From Aquisalibacillus elongatus (GTDB lineage Bacteria; Bacillota; Bacilli; Bacillales; Alkalibacillaceae): a stretch of 64,000 nt of DNA. The stretch is taken from positions 124,001 through 188,000 of the forward strand of contig NZ_RKRF01000007.1 of the NCBI RefSeq assembly GCF_003843875.1, given 5' to 3'. A model generated the notes under the pieces. The model worked only from the letters and a program-made list of their open reading frames with translations, was not told where the DNA came from and ran no database searches. Both the position numbers and the translations under genes were made by a program. Positions 19,554 to 29,382 of the stretch are shown here, piece by piece (position 1 is the first letter of the stretch; each line of letters begins with the position of its first letter).

Positions 19554-19595
19554 ACTCCGTACTATGATTAAGTGTTTTGAATCATAGTACGGAGT
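19554..19595 (+). terminator. 16-bp perfect hairpin, first module of repeat copy 1
   Basis: ACTCCGTACTATGATT (19554-19569) pairs without a mismatch with AATCATAGTACGGAGT (19580-19595) around a 10-nt loop, then TTTCTT. A close relative stands at 30410-30450 in the same position relative to the second repeat copy. It can work as a terminator for the DUF3892 gene. Confidence 0.82.
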
Positions 19596-19790
19596 TTCTT
19601 ATACGCTCCGTTAAAAAGCTCCGCTTTCCTTGGGCACGGCCTCAACTTCCCAAAACTCACTACCGTGAGTTAAACGGAGGATGTTCGGCTAAGTTCGCAA
19701 CGTCCTGTTGCAACGCCGAACTGACCCACATCCTGTGGCCCCTCGGCTCGCGCTGTTCCCAAAGGAGTCTACGCTTTTTAACTCCGCTGA
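19596..19790. repeat. Large structured repeat element, copy 1 (with nested insertion)
   Basis: The gap 19510-19935 has no gene; this element fills most of it. The outer arms are GTTAAAAAGC (19610-19619) and GCTTTTTAAC (19773-19782). The inner hairpin is AACTCAC (19654-19660) with GTGAGTT (19665-19671). Compared with copies 2 and 3, this copy carries about 65 extra bases after the inner hairpin. The extra piece is itself a nested hairpin: GGATGT/ACATCC (19679-19684, 19728-19733), AGTTCG/CGAACT (19692-19697, 19717-19722) and GCAAC/GTTGC (19697-19701, 19707-19711). A 77-codon frame crosses the element but has no ribosome binding site and is not called. Confidence 0.85.
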
Positions 19791-19935
19791 TTAAATTTCA
19801 TCTTTCATAATTCTCTTGCTACCTTTCACTAAATTTCTGTTGTAACATATTCACTTCACTGCAAATTAGTAGTGTGCTATTTAATAAATAGGGTAGAATG
19901 GAATTAGAAGAAATATGCGTAAAGAAGGTGAGCTT

Positions 19936-21990
19936 TTGACAGAACATGCCCCAAACCGACTCATTCATGAAAAATCACCATACTTACTGCAACATGCCTA
20001 TAACCCTGTTGATTGGTATCCATGGAGCGATGAAGCATTTGAGGTGGCGAGAAAGGAAAATAAGCCTATTTTTCTAAGTATTGGTTACTCTACTTGCCAC
20101 TGGTGCCATGTCATGGCCCATGAATCCTTCGAGGATGAAGAGGTAGCGAAGGAAATTAACGAGAAATTTGTACCGATTAAAGTGGACCGTGAAGAACGCC
20201 CTGATATTGATGCGGTTTATATGAAAGTGTGTCAGCGGATGAATGGTCAAGGTGGTTGGCCGTTAAGTATTTTTATGACACCAGAACAAGTACCGTTTTA
20301 TGCCGGGACGTATTTTCCTAAAGAGAGTAAATATGGTTTGCCAGGCATTAAGCAGGTTGTTGGTTATTTATCGGAAACTTTCCATCAAGACCCTCAGCAA
20401 ATTAAAGACGTCGTAGATAGTGTCAAAAAGTCATTAAACCAAGTGATCTTCTCAAAAGGAGATGCACGTGTGACGAAAGAAGCGGCTGATCAAGCCTTTC
20501 ATGAACTCGGAAAAACGTTTGATACCTTATACGGTGGTTTTGAAGGTGCACCTAAATTTCCATCGCCACATCATTTAATGTTTCTCATGCGTTATTATCA
20601 ACAGACCGGCAAAACGCTAGCGCGTCAAATGGTTGAGAAAACATTAAATTCCATGGCTGAAGGAGGTTTATATGACCATATAGGCTTTGGTTTTACTCGT
20701 TATTCAACAGATGAAGAGTGGTTGGTGCCTCATTTTGAGAAAATGTTATATGACCAAGCACTGCTTTTGATTGCCTATACAGAAGCTTATCAGCTCACAG
20801 GGAAAGAACATTATAAACAGATCAGCAAGCAAGTTATTGAATTCGTCAAAAGAGAGATGACTAGTTCAGAAGGTGCCTTTTATTCAGCTATTGATGCTGA
20901 TTCTGAAGGAAAAGAAGGGCAATATTATATTTGGGGAAGAAAAGAAGTATTTCAAGTACTAGGTGATGAACTGGCTGGCATTTTTACAACGGTTTACAAC
21001 ATCACAACAGAAGGGAACTTTCATGGCAAAAACATTCCGAATCTAATTGGAACTGATTTAAAATCCATAGCGGAACAATTCAATTTAACTCAAGAAGAAT
21101 TACATCAAAAACTTGAAGAGGCGAGAGTGAAGTTGCTTAAGGCTCGTGAACAACGGGTGTACCCGCACTTGGATGATAAAGTTCTAACGTCTTGGAATGC
21201 AATGATGGCTGCAGCGTTAGCCAAAGCGGGCCAAGTTTTTCAGCAGGATGAATACGTTGAAATGGCGCGAAAGGCGACTCGTTTCATAGAAGAAAATCTA
21301 GTAGAAAATGAGCGCTTGATGGCTAGATATCGCGACGGTGAAGTGAAGTTTAAAGGTTATTTAGATGACTATGCTTATCTAATTTGGGCGAATTTAGAAC
21401 TTTATGATGCCGAATATGAGGTGGAGGACCTAAAACGGGCTAAGGAATTAGCGAGTCAGATGTATGAATTATTTTGGGACCAAGAGCATGGTGGATTTTT
21501 ATTTAATGGTTTAGACAGTGAACAGCTCATTTCAAACGATAAAGACATACATGATGGTGCGGCACCGTCTGGAAATAGTGTAGCAACCGTCGTATTAACA
21601 AAACTTGCTTTGTTGACTGGTGAAACCCATTATGCGGATTGGGCTGAAGATCAATACCGAGTCTTCTATCCAGCATTATCTCGCATACCACAAGGAAGCA
21701 CTTACTTCTTAATCAGTTTAATGCTGACAGAGTACCCATCTAAGGAAGTCGTTGTCGTAGATCAAGAAGATGATCAATGGGATAAGCTAAAACAGTTTAA
21801 ACAAACTCATTTCTTACCTCATCTTATTTGGTTATATAAAGAAGATGAGTTATCAAAAGTAGCGCCTTTTACTAAAGACTATAGTGGGATCGATAATCAA
21901 ACGACCGTTTATATTTGTGAAAACTTTGCATGTCAGAGGCCAACAACAGATATTGATCAAGTGGTTGAAAAGCTAAGTCATGATGCATAG
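19936..21990 (+). CDS. yyaL: YyaL-like thioredoxin-domain protein (DUF255/SSP411 family)
   Basis: The N-terminal DUF255 thioredoxin-like domain (about 1-165) opens with [24 protein letters not shown] and carries the redox-like motif [14 protein letters not shown] near 56-69, then [14 protein letters not shown]. The rest is an alpha/alpha-barrel related to N-acyl-glucosamine epimerase and glycosidase folds, with [17 protein letters not shown] and [11 protein letters not shown]. The cellular role is unknown. I start at TTG 19936, giving [13 protein letters not shown] and 684 residues, because AAAGAAGGTGAG lies at the right distance. ATG 19915 is a longer option with no site. Confidence 0.88.
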   Translation: MTEHAPNRLIHEKSPYLLQHAYNPVDWYPWSDEAFEVARKENKPIFLSIGYSTCHWCHVMAHESFEDEEVAKEINEKFVPIKVDREERPDIDAVYMKVCQRMNGQGGWPLSIFMTPEQVPFYAGTYFPKESKYGLPGIKQVVGYLSETFHQDPQQIKDVVDSVKKSLNQVIFSKGDARVTKEAADQAFHELGKTFDTLYGGFEGAPKFPSPHHLMFLMRYYQQTGKTLARQMVEKTLNSMAEGGLYDHIGFGFTRYSTDEEWLVPHFEKMLYDQALLLIAYTEAYQLTGKEHYKQISKQVIEFVKREMTSSEGAFYSAIDADSEGKEGQYYIWGRKEVFQVLGDELAGIFTTVYNITTEGNFHGKNIPNLIGTDLKSIAEQFNLTQEELHQKLEEARVKLLKAREQRVYPHLDDKVLTSWNAMMAAALAKAGQVFQQDEYVEMARKATRFIEENLVENERLMARYRDGEVKFKGYLDDYAYLIWANLELYDAEYEVEDLKRAKELASQMYELFWDQEHGGFLFNGLDSEQLISNDKDIHDGAAPSGNSVATVVLTKLALLTGETHYADWAEDQYRVFYPALSRIPQGSTYFLISLMLTEYPSKEVVVVDQEDDQWDKLKQFKQTHFLPHLIWLYKEDELSKVAPFTKDYSGIDNQTTVYICENFACQRPTTDIDQVVEKLSHDA

Positions 21991-22057
21991 TATGTCTTTT
22001 CAAAATTCATCCGAATGGTTATGATGAACTCAAGTATATAAATAGGAGTTGGGGAAA

Positions 22058-22744
22058 TTGGATCAACGAATATTAATTGTAGATGATGAAGAATCGATTA
22101 CGACGTTGATTGATTATAATTTGATGCAAGAAGGGTATCATACAGCAGTCGTTCACGATGGTGAAACCGCCTTAACGTTAGCTGAGAAAGAAAGCTTTGA
22201 TTTAATCTTACTCGATTTGATGCTTCCAAGTATGGATGGGATTGAAGTCTGTCAAACATTAAGAAGTCATGGTCATCAAGTTCCGATTATTATGTTGACG
22301 GCAAAAGGGGAAGAAGAAGATAAAATTACTGGCCTAGACGTTGGTGCGGATGATTATATTACAAAACCATTTAGTCCAAAAGAGCTTTTAGCAAGGATTC
22401 GTGCTGTTTTAAGGCGTTCTGTTCCATCTGAAGAAGAGCAAGAAGTGATTCGTTTTAACGATATAAAAATTAATGTTGAGACTTATGAAGTTTTTAAGGG
22501 TGAACAGCTCATTGAATTTACTAAAAAGGAATTTGAACTACTACTCTATTTAGCGAACAGAATGAATAAGCCGGTTAAACGTGAAGTGCTATTACAGGAT
22601 GTATGGGATTTTGATTTTATTGGTGATACGAGAATTGTTGATGTGCACATTAGTCACTTAAGAGAGAAACTAGAAGACCAACCGAAAAAACCTACTATGA
22701 TCAAAACGGTTCGTGGAATCGGTTATAAACTTGAGGGATCTTAA
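22058..22744 (+). CDS. phoP: Response regulator PhoP
   Basis: This OmpR-type regulator has 228 residues. The receiver domain (1-115) has the acidic pocket VDDEE, the phospho-acceptor Asp in LILLDLMLP near 50, and Lys in ITKPFSP near 100. The winged-helix DNA-binding domain follows from about 130, with LTKKEFELLLYLA-like sequence, GDTRIVDVHISHLREKLE and TVRGIGYKLE. I start at TTG 22058, 9 bases after AGGAG; a TTG at 22049 overlaps the site. With phoR, starting 2 bases after its stop, it forms the phosphate-starvation two-component pair found next to polA in Bacillus. Confidence 0.94.
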   Translation: MDQRILIVDDEESITTLIDYNLMQEGYHTAVVHDGETALTLAEKESFDLILLDLMLPSMDGIEVCQTLRSHGHQVPIIMLTAKGEEEDKITGLDVGADDYITKPFSPKELLARIRAVLRRSVPSEEEQEVIRFNDIKINVETYEVFKGEQLIEFTKKEFELLLYLANRMNKPVKREVLLQDVWDFDFIGDTRIVDVHISHLREKLEDQPKKPTMIKTVRGIGYKLEGS

Positions 22745-22745
22745 A

Positions 22746-24443
22746 ATGAATCGAATTCGAGATCGGAAAACATTATTTGTTTACACGGTTTTAAGTATTA
22801 TGTTCATCATGGTATTAGGGGTTTTGTTTGTTCAAGTTGCTAAGCATTATGTTATTCAGGCTTATGAAGAGCAATTAAATTATGATTCCCAGTTTGTCAG
22901 TCAGGACATTGATTTAAACCAAACGGATCTACAGAGCCAATTGGATTATTATAGTGAAGCACTCCCTGTTGATCTAATTTTATATGATGAGGCAAATCGT
23001 GAATATTTACATACGTTTACATCTACTGAATCAAAATTTTTAAATGAGGTATTAGGTGAAGAATTATCTAATAATACGAAAGTAATTGACTCTCATTTAC
23101 TACAATCGGTTCGGTTAAATGATAATACCGTCATCACGTTAGTATCCGAACAACTGCCAATTTATTATTTAAATACCACTCTTTGGTCTGTCATTATAGT
23201 CTTAGCATTACTAGTTGGTATTTTTATTTGGAGTTTAGGTAATCGGCTTTATGAGAATTATGTGACGCCGATTCGAGAAGCGTCAAAGACAGCTTCAGAA
23301 TTATCTGAAGGGAATTATAAGGCTAGAATCCATGATGCACCATATGGAATCGTTTCTGAACTAGGTCAATCCATTAATAAACTAGCTAGAAACTTAGAAT
23401 ATATTACAGCGAAATATGAAAATCAAAACGATCGACTTAAAACAGTTGTTAATAATGTTGAGAGTGGACTTTTGCTAATTAATGAAAAAGGTCTAACTCG
23501 TTTGGCGAATCAGGCGTTTGTTAATTACTTTTCAAACCAAGATGATATTGTCGGTGAAGTCTATTATGATGTGATTGAAAATCAGGCATTAAATGAAGCT
23601 TTGCAAGAAGTTATTTTTATGGAACGAAAAAAACAAGTGACCATTGAAACAGATCGAGGCCATTATTTTGAAGTTTATTTAGCCCCTATTTGGAATGATC
23701 AAGAAACATGGAAAGGGGTTGTCGTTGTCTGCCACGACATTACAAAGATTAAGCAACTTGAAAATGTTCGAAAAGACTTCGTGGCCAATGTGTCACATGA
23801 ATTAAGAACACCCATTACGTCCATTCAAGGGTTTGTTGAAACGTTATTAGATGGTAATCAGCATGATGAAGAGATTATTAATAAGTTCTTAAAAATCATT
23901 GATAAAGAAACAAGACGTCTTAATACCCTAATTAAAGATTTATTAGATTTATCTAGTATTGAAAAAGATGATTTTACATTGACCAAATCTTATTTCTCTA
24001 TACAGGACTTAATGAGTGAAGTAAATCTTGTAATGGAGAGACAGTTAGAAGAACATCAATTAGAATCAAATTTAGACGTTCCTGAGGATTTAGAGATTTA
24101 CGCGGACTACAATCGACTATATCAAGTCGTTCTTAACTTATATTCGAATGCCATTCAATATACTCAGTTAGGTGGAAAAATAGAATGGAACGTGGTTCAA
24201 GAAGATGGATTTGTTCATTTTAATATTCAAGATACTGGCATTGGTATTCCAGAACAAGCCCAGGATCGAATTTTTGAGCGTTTCTATCGAGTTGACCGTG
24301 ACAGAAGTAGACAAACCGGTGGGACAGGATTAGGCTTATCAATCGTCAAACATATTGTAGAAGCTCATGGAGGGACCATTGACCTCCAAAGTAAAGAAGG
24401 AGAAGGAACGTCAATTACGGTTTCCATCCCGCAATTACTATAG
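22746..24443 (+). CDS. phoR: Sensor histidine kinase PhoR
   Basis: A membrane kinase of 565 residues partnering PhoP. The order is: transmembrane helix (about 10-33), extracytoplasmic sensor domain, second helix (about 137-158), HAMP linker, PAS domain (about 235-330), HisKA with the phosphorylated His in FVANVSHELRTPITSIQGF, and a HATPase domain. The HATPase shows an N box VVLNLYSNAIQYT, DTGIGIPEQ, and GGTGLGLSIVKHIVEAHGG. The ATG at 22746 follows GAGGGAT inside the end of phoP, so the genes are coupled. Confidence 0.94.
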   Translation: MNRIRDRKTLFVYTVLSIMFIMVLGVLFVQVAKHYVIQAYEEQLNYDSQFVSQDIDLNQTDLQSQLDYYSEALPVDLILYDEANREYLHTFTSTESKFLNEVLGEELSNNTKVIDSHLLQSVRLNDNTVITLVSEQLPIYYLNTTLWSVIIVLALLVGIFIWSLGNRLYENYVTPIREASKTASELSEGNYKARIHDAPYGIVSELGQSINKLARNLEYITAKYENQNDRLKTVVNNVESGLLLINEKGLTRLANQAFVNYFSNQDDIVGEVYYDVIENQALNEALQEVIFMERKKQVTIETDRGHYFEVYLAPIWNDQETWKGVVVVCHDITKIKQLENVRKDFVANVSHELRTPITSIQGFVETLLDGNQHDEEIINKFLKIIDKETRRLNTLIKDLLDLSSIEKDDFTLTKSYFSIQDLMSEVNLVMERQLEEHQLESNLDVPEDLEIYADYNRLYQVVLNLYSNAIQYTQLGGKIEWNVVQEDGFVHFNIQDTGIGIPEQAQDRIFERFYRVDRDRSRQTGGTGLGLSIVKHIVEAHGGTIDLQSKEGEGTSITVSIPQLL

Positions 24444-24487
24444 TTTGTTATAATGAAGTTATATTTAATGTTAAAGAGGTGTTTCCT

Positions 24488-27118
24488 TTGTCTAATCAAG
24501 AGATTATTTTAATAGATGGTAATAGTGTACTTTATCGCGCATTCTTTGCTTTGCCTCTTTTGAGTAACGAAAGTGGCGTACATACAAATGCTGTGTTCGG
24601 ATTTACGAATATGTTGTTAAAAATTCTAGAAGAAAAAGACCCAGGCCATATTCTAGTAGCTTTCGACGCTGGGAAAACGACTTTTCGCCACGAAACCTAT
24701 AAAGAATATAAAGGTGGGCGCCAAAAGACACCACCAGAGTTATCTGAGCAGTTTCCAGTTATGCGAGAAATGTTAGATGCATTAGGCATTAAACATTATG
24801 AACTGCCACAATATGAAGCAGATGATATTATCGGAACGATTTCAAAGCAGGCTGATCAAAAGGGTATTCAAACGTTTATCTATTCAGGTGATAAAGACTT
24901 GCTTCAATTAGCCTCAGATCATGTGACAGTCGGCGTGACACGTAAAGGTATTACGGATATCGATGAGTATACCCCGGATGGGATTAAAGAAAAGATGGGG
25001 GTTACGCTCAATCAAATTATCGACCTAAAAGCATTAATGGGTGATAAATCGGACAACATTCCAGGAGTACCTGGCGTCGGTGAGAAAACGGCAGTTAAAC
25101 TATTAAATCAATATGAAACGCTAGAAAACTTATATGAACATGTAGATGACGTCAGTGGTAAAAAACTTAAAGAAAATTTAACGAATCATAAAGATGACGC
25201 CTTTATGAGTAAGGACTTAGTAACGATTAATCGTGAGTCTCCTATTGAAATAGCAATTGATGATTTAAACTACGAAGGTTATCAATCTCGCGATGTTATT
25301 GAGTTATTTAAAACTTACGGATTTAAATCACTTATGGGAAGAATTGAAGGGGCTGAAGAAGAGGTCGAGCGAGAAGAGATTACATTCGATCAAGTTGACC
25401 ATTTCTCTCAAGACATGGTTAGCTCTGAAGAGAATTTTCTTATGATGGAAATGTTGGAAGATAATTATCATCATGGTGATATTCTCGGTTTCTCTTTAGT
25501 TAACGACAATGGTTATTACTTCATTCCTACAGATGTTGCTTTAGAATCTGAAGCTTTCCAAAAATGGCTAGAGGATGAAGAAAGCCCTAAGGTAGTAGCA
25601 GATCTAAAAAGAGTAAAAGTAGCGTTAAACTGGAGAGGCCTTTCGCTAAAAGGCGTAACGTTTGATCTCATTCTTGCTTCTTATATCGTAAATCCTTCTA
25701 ACAGTAATCATGATATAGCGTCAATTGCCAATGGTTACGGTTTGGTAGAGGTATCTTATGATGAAGAGGTTTATGGTAAAGGAGCTAAACAAAAGGTTCC
25801 AGAGCAAAACGATTTAGCAGAACATATTGTTAGAAAAGGTGTGGCAGCGAAAAAGCTTTATTCTACGCTAAAAGATGAATTGTCTCAGAATGAACAAGAT
25901 GACCTTTATTATAATCTTGAAATGCCGTTATCCCATATTTTAGCTGAAATGGAGTATGTAGGCGTTTCCGTTGATGTCGAGCGAATTAAAGAAATGCAAC
26001 AAGACTTAGGTGAGCGTCTTGAAAAAATCGAAGAAGACATTTATGAATTAGCCGGACAGTCATTTAATATTAATTCTCCAAAGCAATTAGGGAAAGTATT
26101 ATTTGAAGATCTAGAACTTCCGGTTATTAAGAAAACTAAAACCGGTTATTCTACTTCAGCAGACGTCTTAGAAAAACTTCAGCACGAACATAAAATCGTT
26201 GATCAAATATTATTGTATCGACAGTTAGGAAAGCTTCAGTCAACGTATATTGAAGGCTTATTAAAAGTTGTTCATGAAGATACGAATAAAATTCATACGA
26301 GGTTTAATCAAGTCTTAACACAAACAGGACGTTTAAGCTCAACAGATCCGAACTTACAAAACATCCCGATTAGACTTGAAGAAGGACGGAAAATTAGACA
26401 AGCCTTTATTCCGTCTAAAGACGATTATGTCATTATGGCTGCTGACTACTCTCAAATTGAATTACGTGTGTTAGCTCATATTGCCAATGATGAAAAGCTA
26501 ATCTCCGCATTTAATGAAGGTAAAGACATTCATACGCAAACGGCAATGGACGTTTTTAACGTATCAGAAGATGAAGTTGATGACTTAAAACGACGTCACG
26601 CAAAAGCAGTTAACTTCGGGATTGTTTATGGAATTAGTGATTATGGTTTGAGTCAAAGTCTTGGAATCGCGAGAAAAGAAGCGGGTCAATTTATTGAAAA
26701 GTATTTTGAAAGCTACCCAGGTGTTAAACAGTATATGGACGACATTGTTCAACAGGCAAAACGTGATGGTTATGTTGAGACGATTATGAAACGCAGAAGG
26801 TATTTACCTGATATAACAAGTCGTAATTTTAACAAACGCAGTTTTGCAGAACGAACGGCAATGAATACACCAATTCAGGGAAGTGCCGCGGATGTCATTA
26901 AAAAAGCAATGATTGATGTTATGGACCAACTTAACCAATCTAATATTAATGCTACGATGCTTTTACAAGTCCATGACGAATTAATTTTTGAAGTAGCCAA
27001 AGATGATATCGATTCATTGAATAAACTCGTTAAAGAAGCAATGGAGAATACCGTTGAATTAAATGTTCCATTATTAGTTGAAGCTGAATACGGCGATACT
27101 TGGTACGATGCGAAGTAA
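24488..27118 (+). CDS. polA: DNA polymerase I
   Basis: The 876 residues carry three domains. The 5'-3' exonuclease domain spans about 1-290 (LIDGNSVLYRAFFAL; YSGDKDLLQL; GDKSDNIPGVPGVGEKTA). The proofreading domain (about 310-470) has lost the usual catalytic carboxylates, as in Bacillus Pol I. The polymerase domain has motif A DYSQIELRVLAHI, motif B RRHAKAVNFGIVYG and motif C LQVHDELIFEV. It fills gaps and matures Okazaki fragments. I start at TTG 24488, 6 bases after AAAGAGGTG; GTG 24479 lies inside that site. mutM follows 13 bp later, a repair pair. Confidence 0.97.
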   Translation: MSNQEIILIDGNSVLYRAFFALPLLSNESGVHTNAVFGFTNMLLKILEEKDPGHILVAFDAGKTTFRHETYKEYKGGRQKTPPELSEQFPVMREMLDALGIKHYELPQYEADDIIGTISKQADQKGIQTFIYSGDKDLLQLASDHVTVGVTRKGITDIDEYTPDGIKEKMGVTLNQIIDLKALMGDKSDNIPGVPGVGEKTAVKLLNQYETLENLYEHVDDVSGKKLKENLTNHKDDAFMSKDLVTINRESPIEIAIDDLNYEGYQSRDVIELFKTYGFKSLMGRIEGAEEEVEREEITFDQVDHFSQDMVSSEENFLMMEMLEDNYHHGDILGFSLVNDNGYYFIPTDVALESEAFQKWLEDEESPKVVADLKRVKVALNWRGLSLKGVTFDLILASYIVNPSNSNHDIASIANGYGLVEVSYDEEVYGKGAKQKVPEQNDLAEHIVRKGVAAKKLYSTLKDELSQNEQDDLYYNLEMPLSHILAEMEYVGVSVDVERIKEMQQDLGERLEKIEEDIYELAGQSFNINSPKQLGKVLFEDLELPVIKKTKTGYSTSADVLEKLQHEHKIVDQILLYRQLGKLQSTYIEGLLKVVHEDTNKIHTRFNQVLTQTGRLSSTDPNLQNIPIRLEEGRKIRQAFIPSKDDYVIMAADYSQIELRVLAHIANDEKLISAFNEGKDIHTQTAMDVFNVSEDEVDDLKRRHAKAVNFGIVYGISDYGLSQSLGIARKEAGQFIEKYFESYPGVKQYMDDIVQQAKRDGYVETIMKRRRYLPDITSRNFNKRSFAERTAMNTPIQGSAADVIKKAMIDVMDQLNQSNINATMLLQVHDELIFEVAKDDIDSLNKLVKEAMENTVELNVPLLVEAEYGDTWYDAK

Positions 27119-27131
27119 AGGATGAAGTCAA

Positions 27132-27959
27132 ATGCCAGAACTACCCGAAGTCGAAACCGTCAGACGTACATTAGAACCGATTATTACAGGTAATCAAATT
27201 ACACAAGTCAATATCCAATATGCTGGGATAGTAAAGGAACCAAGCGACTCCGAAGCTTTTAAGCATCAAATAACCGGCCAAACAATTCAAAAAATAGGTC
27301 GGATAGGAAAGTTTCTATTATTTTATTTAGATGACCATGTGTTAGTGTCACATTTACGCATGGAGGGCAAATACGGAGTATATGAAAAAGGAGAACCTCA
27401 AGATCCACATACCCATATCGTTTTCGAATTAGACAATGGAAAAGAACTGAGATACCGTGATGTTCGCAAGTTCGGCACGATGCACTTAAAAGAACCGGAA
27501 AATCTGTTTACGACAGCACCACTAAATAAACTGGGTGTTGAACCATTTAGTGAAGATTTTCAATCAGGTTATTTGTTTGAGAAATTAAGTCGTACAAGCC
27601 GTAAGATTAAACCTGCATTGTTAGATCAAGCCATTGTCACGGGCTTAGGTAATATTTATGTAGATGAGGTATTATTTTGGAGTCAGATTCATCCGGAGCG
27701 TATTGCGAATACGGTTACGCCTAAAGAAGCGGAAACCTTGCACTTCTATACGATAAAAGTTTTGCAAGATGCTGTTGAACATGGAGGCTCTTCGATTCGC
27801 TCTTACTTAAATAGTCTTGGTGAAGTTGGCATGTTCCAGTTGCAAATATCGGTATATGGCAAAGAAGGAGAGCCCTGTAAGAGCTGCACCACACCTATAG
27901 AAAAAATTAAAGTTGGTGGTCGAGGAACGCATTTCTGCCCTACTTGTCAGCCACTATAA
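27132..27959 (+). CDS. mutM: Formamidopyrimidine-DNA glycosylase
   Basis: It excises oxidised purines such as 8-oxoguanine and nicks abasic sites. The mature N-terminus PELPEVETVRR supplies the catalytic proline and glutamate. The beta-hairpin lysine lies in LRMEGKYGVY. The helix-two-turn-helix includes LLDQAIVTGLGNIYVDEVLF, and the zinc finger CKSC...CPTC closes the protein. The length is 275 residues. GGATGA precedes the ATG. It follows polA closely, as in B. subtilis. Confidence 0.97.
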   Translation: MPELPEVETVRRTLEPIITGNQITQVNIQYAGIVKEPSDSEAFKHQITGQTIQKIGRIGKFLLFYLDDHVLVSHLRMEGKYGVYEKGEPQDPHTHIVFELDNGKELRYRDVRKFGTMHLKEPENLFTTAPLNKLGVEPFSEDFQSGYLFEKLSRTSRKIKPALLDQAIVTGLGNIYVDEVLFWSQIHPERIANTVTPKEAETLHFYTIKVLQDAVEHGGSSIRSYLNSLGEVGMFQLQISVYGKEGEPCKSCTTPIEKIKVGGRGTHFCPTCQPL

Positions 27960-28023
27960 CGTAACACATCAAATCAGCTTCTTTCATAAGATAGGTTGAA
28001 TCCTTATGGAAGGAGCTTTTATT

Positions 28024-28653
28024 TTGGACCACCTAGTCTTAGTTTTGCTATTGAGTTTTGCTGTTAGCTTTGATAGTTACTTTTTTGGTTTTACGTACAG
28101 CTTAAAATCGATTAAAGTAAAGAAAACAACATTTTTAACAGTTGGTCTCGTCACGTCGATGAGTTTTTTGACAGGTTATTTACTTGGAGGCTTTTTATCG
28201 TTAGTCATTCCAAGGATTACGGAGTATTTAGGTGGTTTCATTTTTGTATTTGTTGGCTGTTACGTCATTTGGCAGTGGATTACTGAACAGCGTGAAAAGT
28301 TCCATCAGTATTATCCTAATCAGTCTTTTCGCTGGAATATAAGGACGATCTGGTATATCTTAAAAAATCCCCAAATGGCAGATGTTGACCACTCTGGCAC
28401 AATCTCAGGGAAAGAAGCTTTAATTGTAGCATTAGCGCTATCGTTTGATTCGTTTGGAAGCGGGGTTGGATCAGCCTTTACGGTCTTGCCATTTTTATTA
28501 ACAGCTCTCATGGTAGGTATGAGCTCGATGTTATTTCTAGCTTTAGGCGGATTAACAGGGCAGTTTATGCAACGTTTTAGATGGATGCAGCAGCTATCTT
28601 TTCTACCTGGATTAATTTTTATCATGTTAGGGATATGGAATATAACAAAGTAG
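28024..28653 (+). CDS. ytaF: Sporulation membrane protein YtaF
   Basis: This is a polytopic protein of 209 residues with about five to six hydrophobic segments, related to the MntP/YtaF efflux-like family. Paired acidic motifs FAVSFDSYFFGFTYSL (near 8-23) and LALSFDSFGSGVGSAF (near 138-153) suggest a metal or ion path. I start at TTG 28024, 8 bases after GGAAGGAGC; ATG 28006 would put that site inside the gene. It sits between mutM and coaE as in B. subtilis. The molecular role in sporulation is not established. Confidence 0.86.
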   Translation: MDHLVLVLLLSFAVSFDSYFFGFTYSLKSIKVKKTTFLTVGLVTSMSFLTGYLLGGFLSLVIPRITEYLGGFIFVFVGCYVIWQWITEQREKFHQYYPNQSFRWNIRTIWYILKNPQMADVDHSGTISGKEALIVALALSFDSFGSGVGSAFTVLPFLLTALMVGMSSMLFLALGGLTGQFMQRFRWMQQLSFLPGLIFIMLGIWNITK

Positions 28654-28662
28654 GTGATGATA

Positions 28663-29274
28663 ATGTCGATTATTATTGGTTTAACAGGCAGTATTGCAAC
28701 TGGTAAGTCAACGGTTTCCAAGATGTTTAAGGAGTGGGATATTCCGGTTGTCGATGCAGATCAAATCGCACGAGACGTGGTCAAGCCTGGGTGGCCCGCA
28801 TATGAGAAAATAGTTGATTATTTCGGTGAACAAGTCTTATTTGAGGACCGCACGATTAATAGGAAGAAACTTGGAGAAATTGTGTTTCAAAACGAAGAGG
28901 AACGAAAAAAACTTAATGGATTTATTCATCCTGAAATCCGTAAAGAGATGTTAAGACAGCGAGATTATTACATACAATTAGGTGAGCAGGCTGTCGTGTT
29001 GGACATCCCTTTATTATTTGAGAGTGAACTATTTGATTATGTTGATAAGGTGTTAGTGGTCTATGTTGACCCAGAAACGCAGATGGAACGTTTAATGGAA
29101 CGTGATCAGTCGAGCCGTGAGGATGCCAAAAGCAGGATTGATGCACAGATTCCTATAACTGAGAAGAAAGAGCGTTCGGATGCCATTGTAGATAATACAG
29201 GAACGATTGCTAATAGTCAGGAACAGCTTGAACATATCCTAAAAAAATGGGGCATCGAACATAAAAATCTATAA
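28663..29274 (+). CDS. coaE: Dephospho-CoA kinase
   Basis: It performs the last step of coenzyme A synthesis, phosphorylating the 3' hydroxyl of dephospho-CoA. The P-loop GLTGSIATGKSTVS is near residues 6-19. VDADQIARDVV follows near 32-42, and VLDIPLLFESELFD near 108-121 is the family's LID/substrate segment. The length is 203 residues. I start at ATG 28663 (MSIIIGLTG), preceded by AGGTGATG. ytaF ends 9 bp upstream. Confidence 0.95.
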   Translation: MSIIIGLTGSIATGKSTVSKMFKEWDIPVVDADQIARDVVKPGWPAYEKIVDYFGEQVLFEDRTINRKKLGEIVFQNEEERKKLNGFIHPEIRKEMLRQRDYYIQLGEQAVVLDIPLLFESELFDYVDKVLVVYVDPETQMERLMERDQSSREDAKSRIDAQIPITEKKERSDAIVDNTGTIANSQEQLEHILKKWGIEHKNL

Positions 29275-29318
29275 AAATAGTAACATTTTTAAAAAGTCCT
29301 CCCCTATTATATATTAAA

Positions 29319-29329
29319 TGTGTTATACT
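29319..29329 (+). promoter_or_regulatory. CcpN-type operator at the gapB promoter
   Basis: TGTGTTATACT fits every position of the CcpN consensus TRTGHYATAYW as I remember it. Its last six bases, TATACT (29324-29329), also look like a -10 box, while the expected -35 region is poor. CcpN represses gapB under glycolytic conditions in B. subtilis, so the site and the gene agree. Confidence 0.65.
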
Positions 29330-29382
29330 TTTTCTGTGAAAACGATTTTAAGTGTAACATATATAGTCTGGGAGGTATTTTT

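Noticed and set aside
19577-19810. 77-codon ORF crossing repeat copy 1 (and the 101-codon ORF at 30420-30725 across copy 2)
   Set aside because: Both translations begin with similar residues only because the DNA is repeated; they lack ribosome binding sites and the DNA is explained by inverted repeats.
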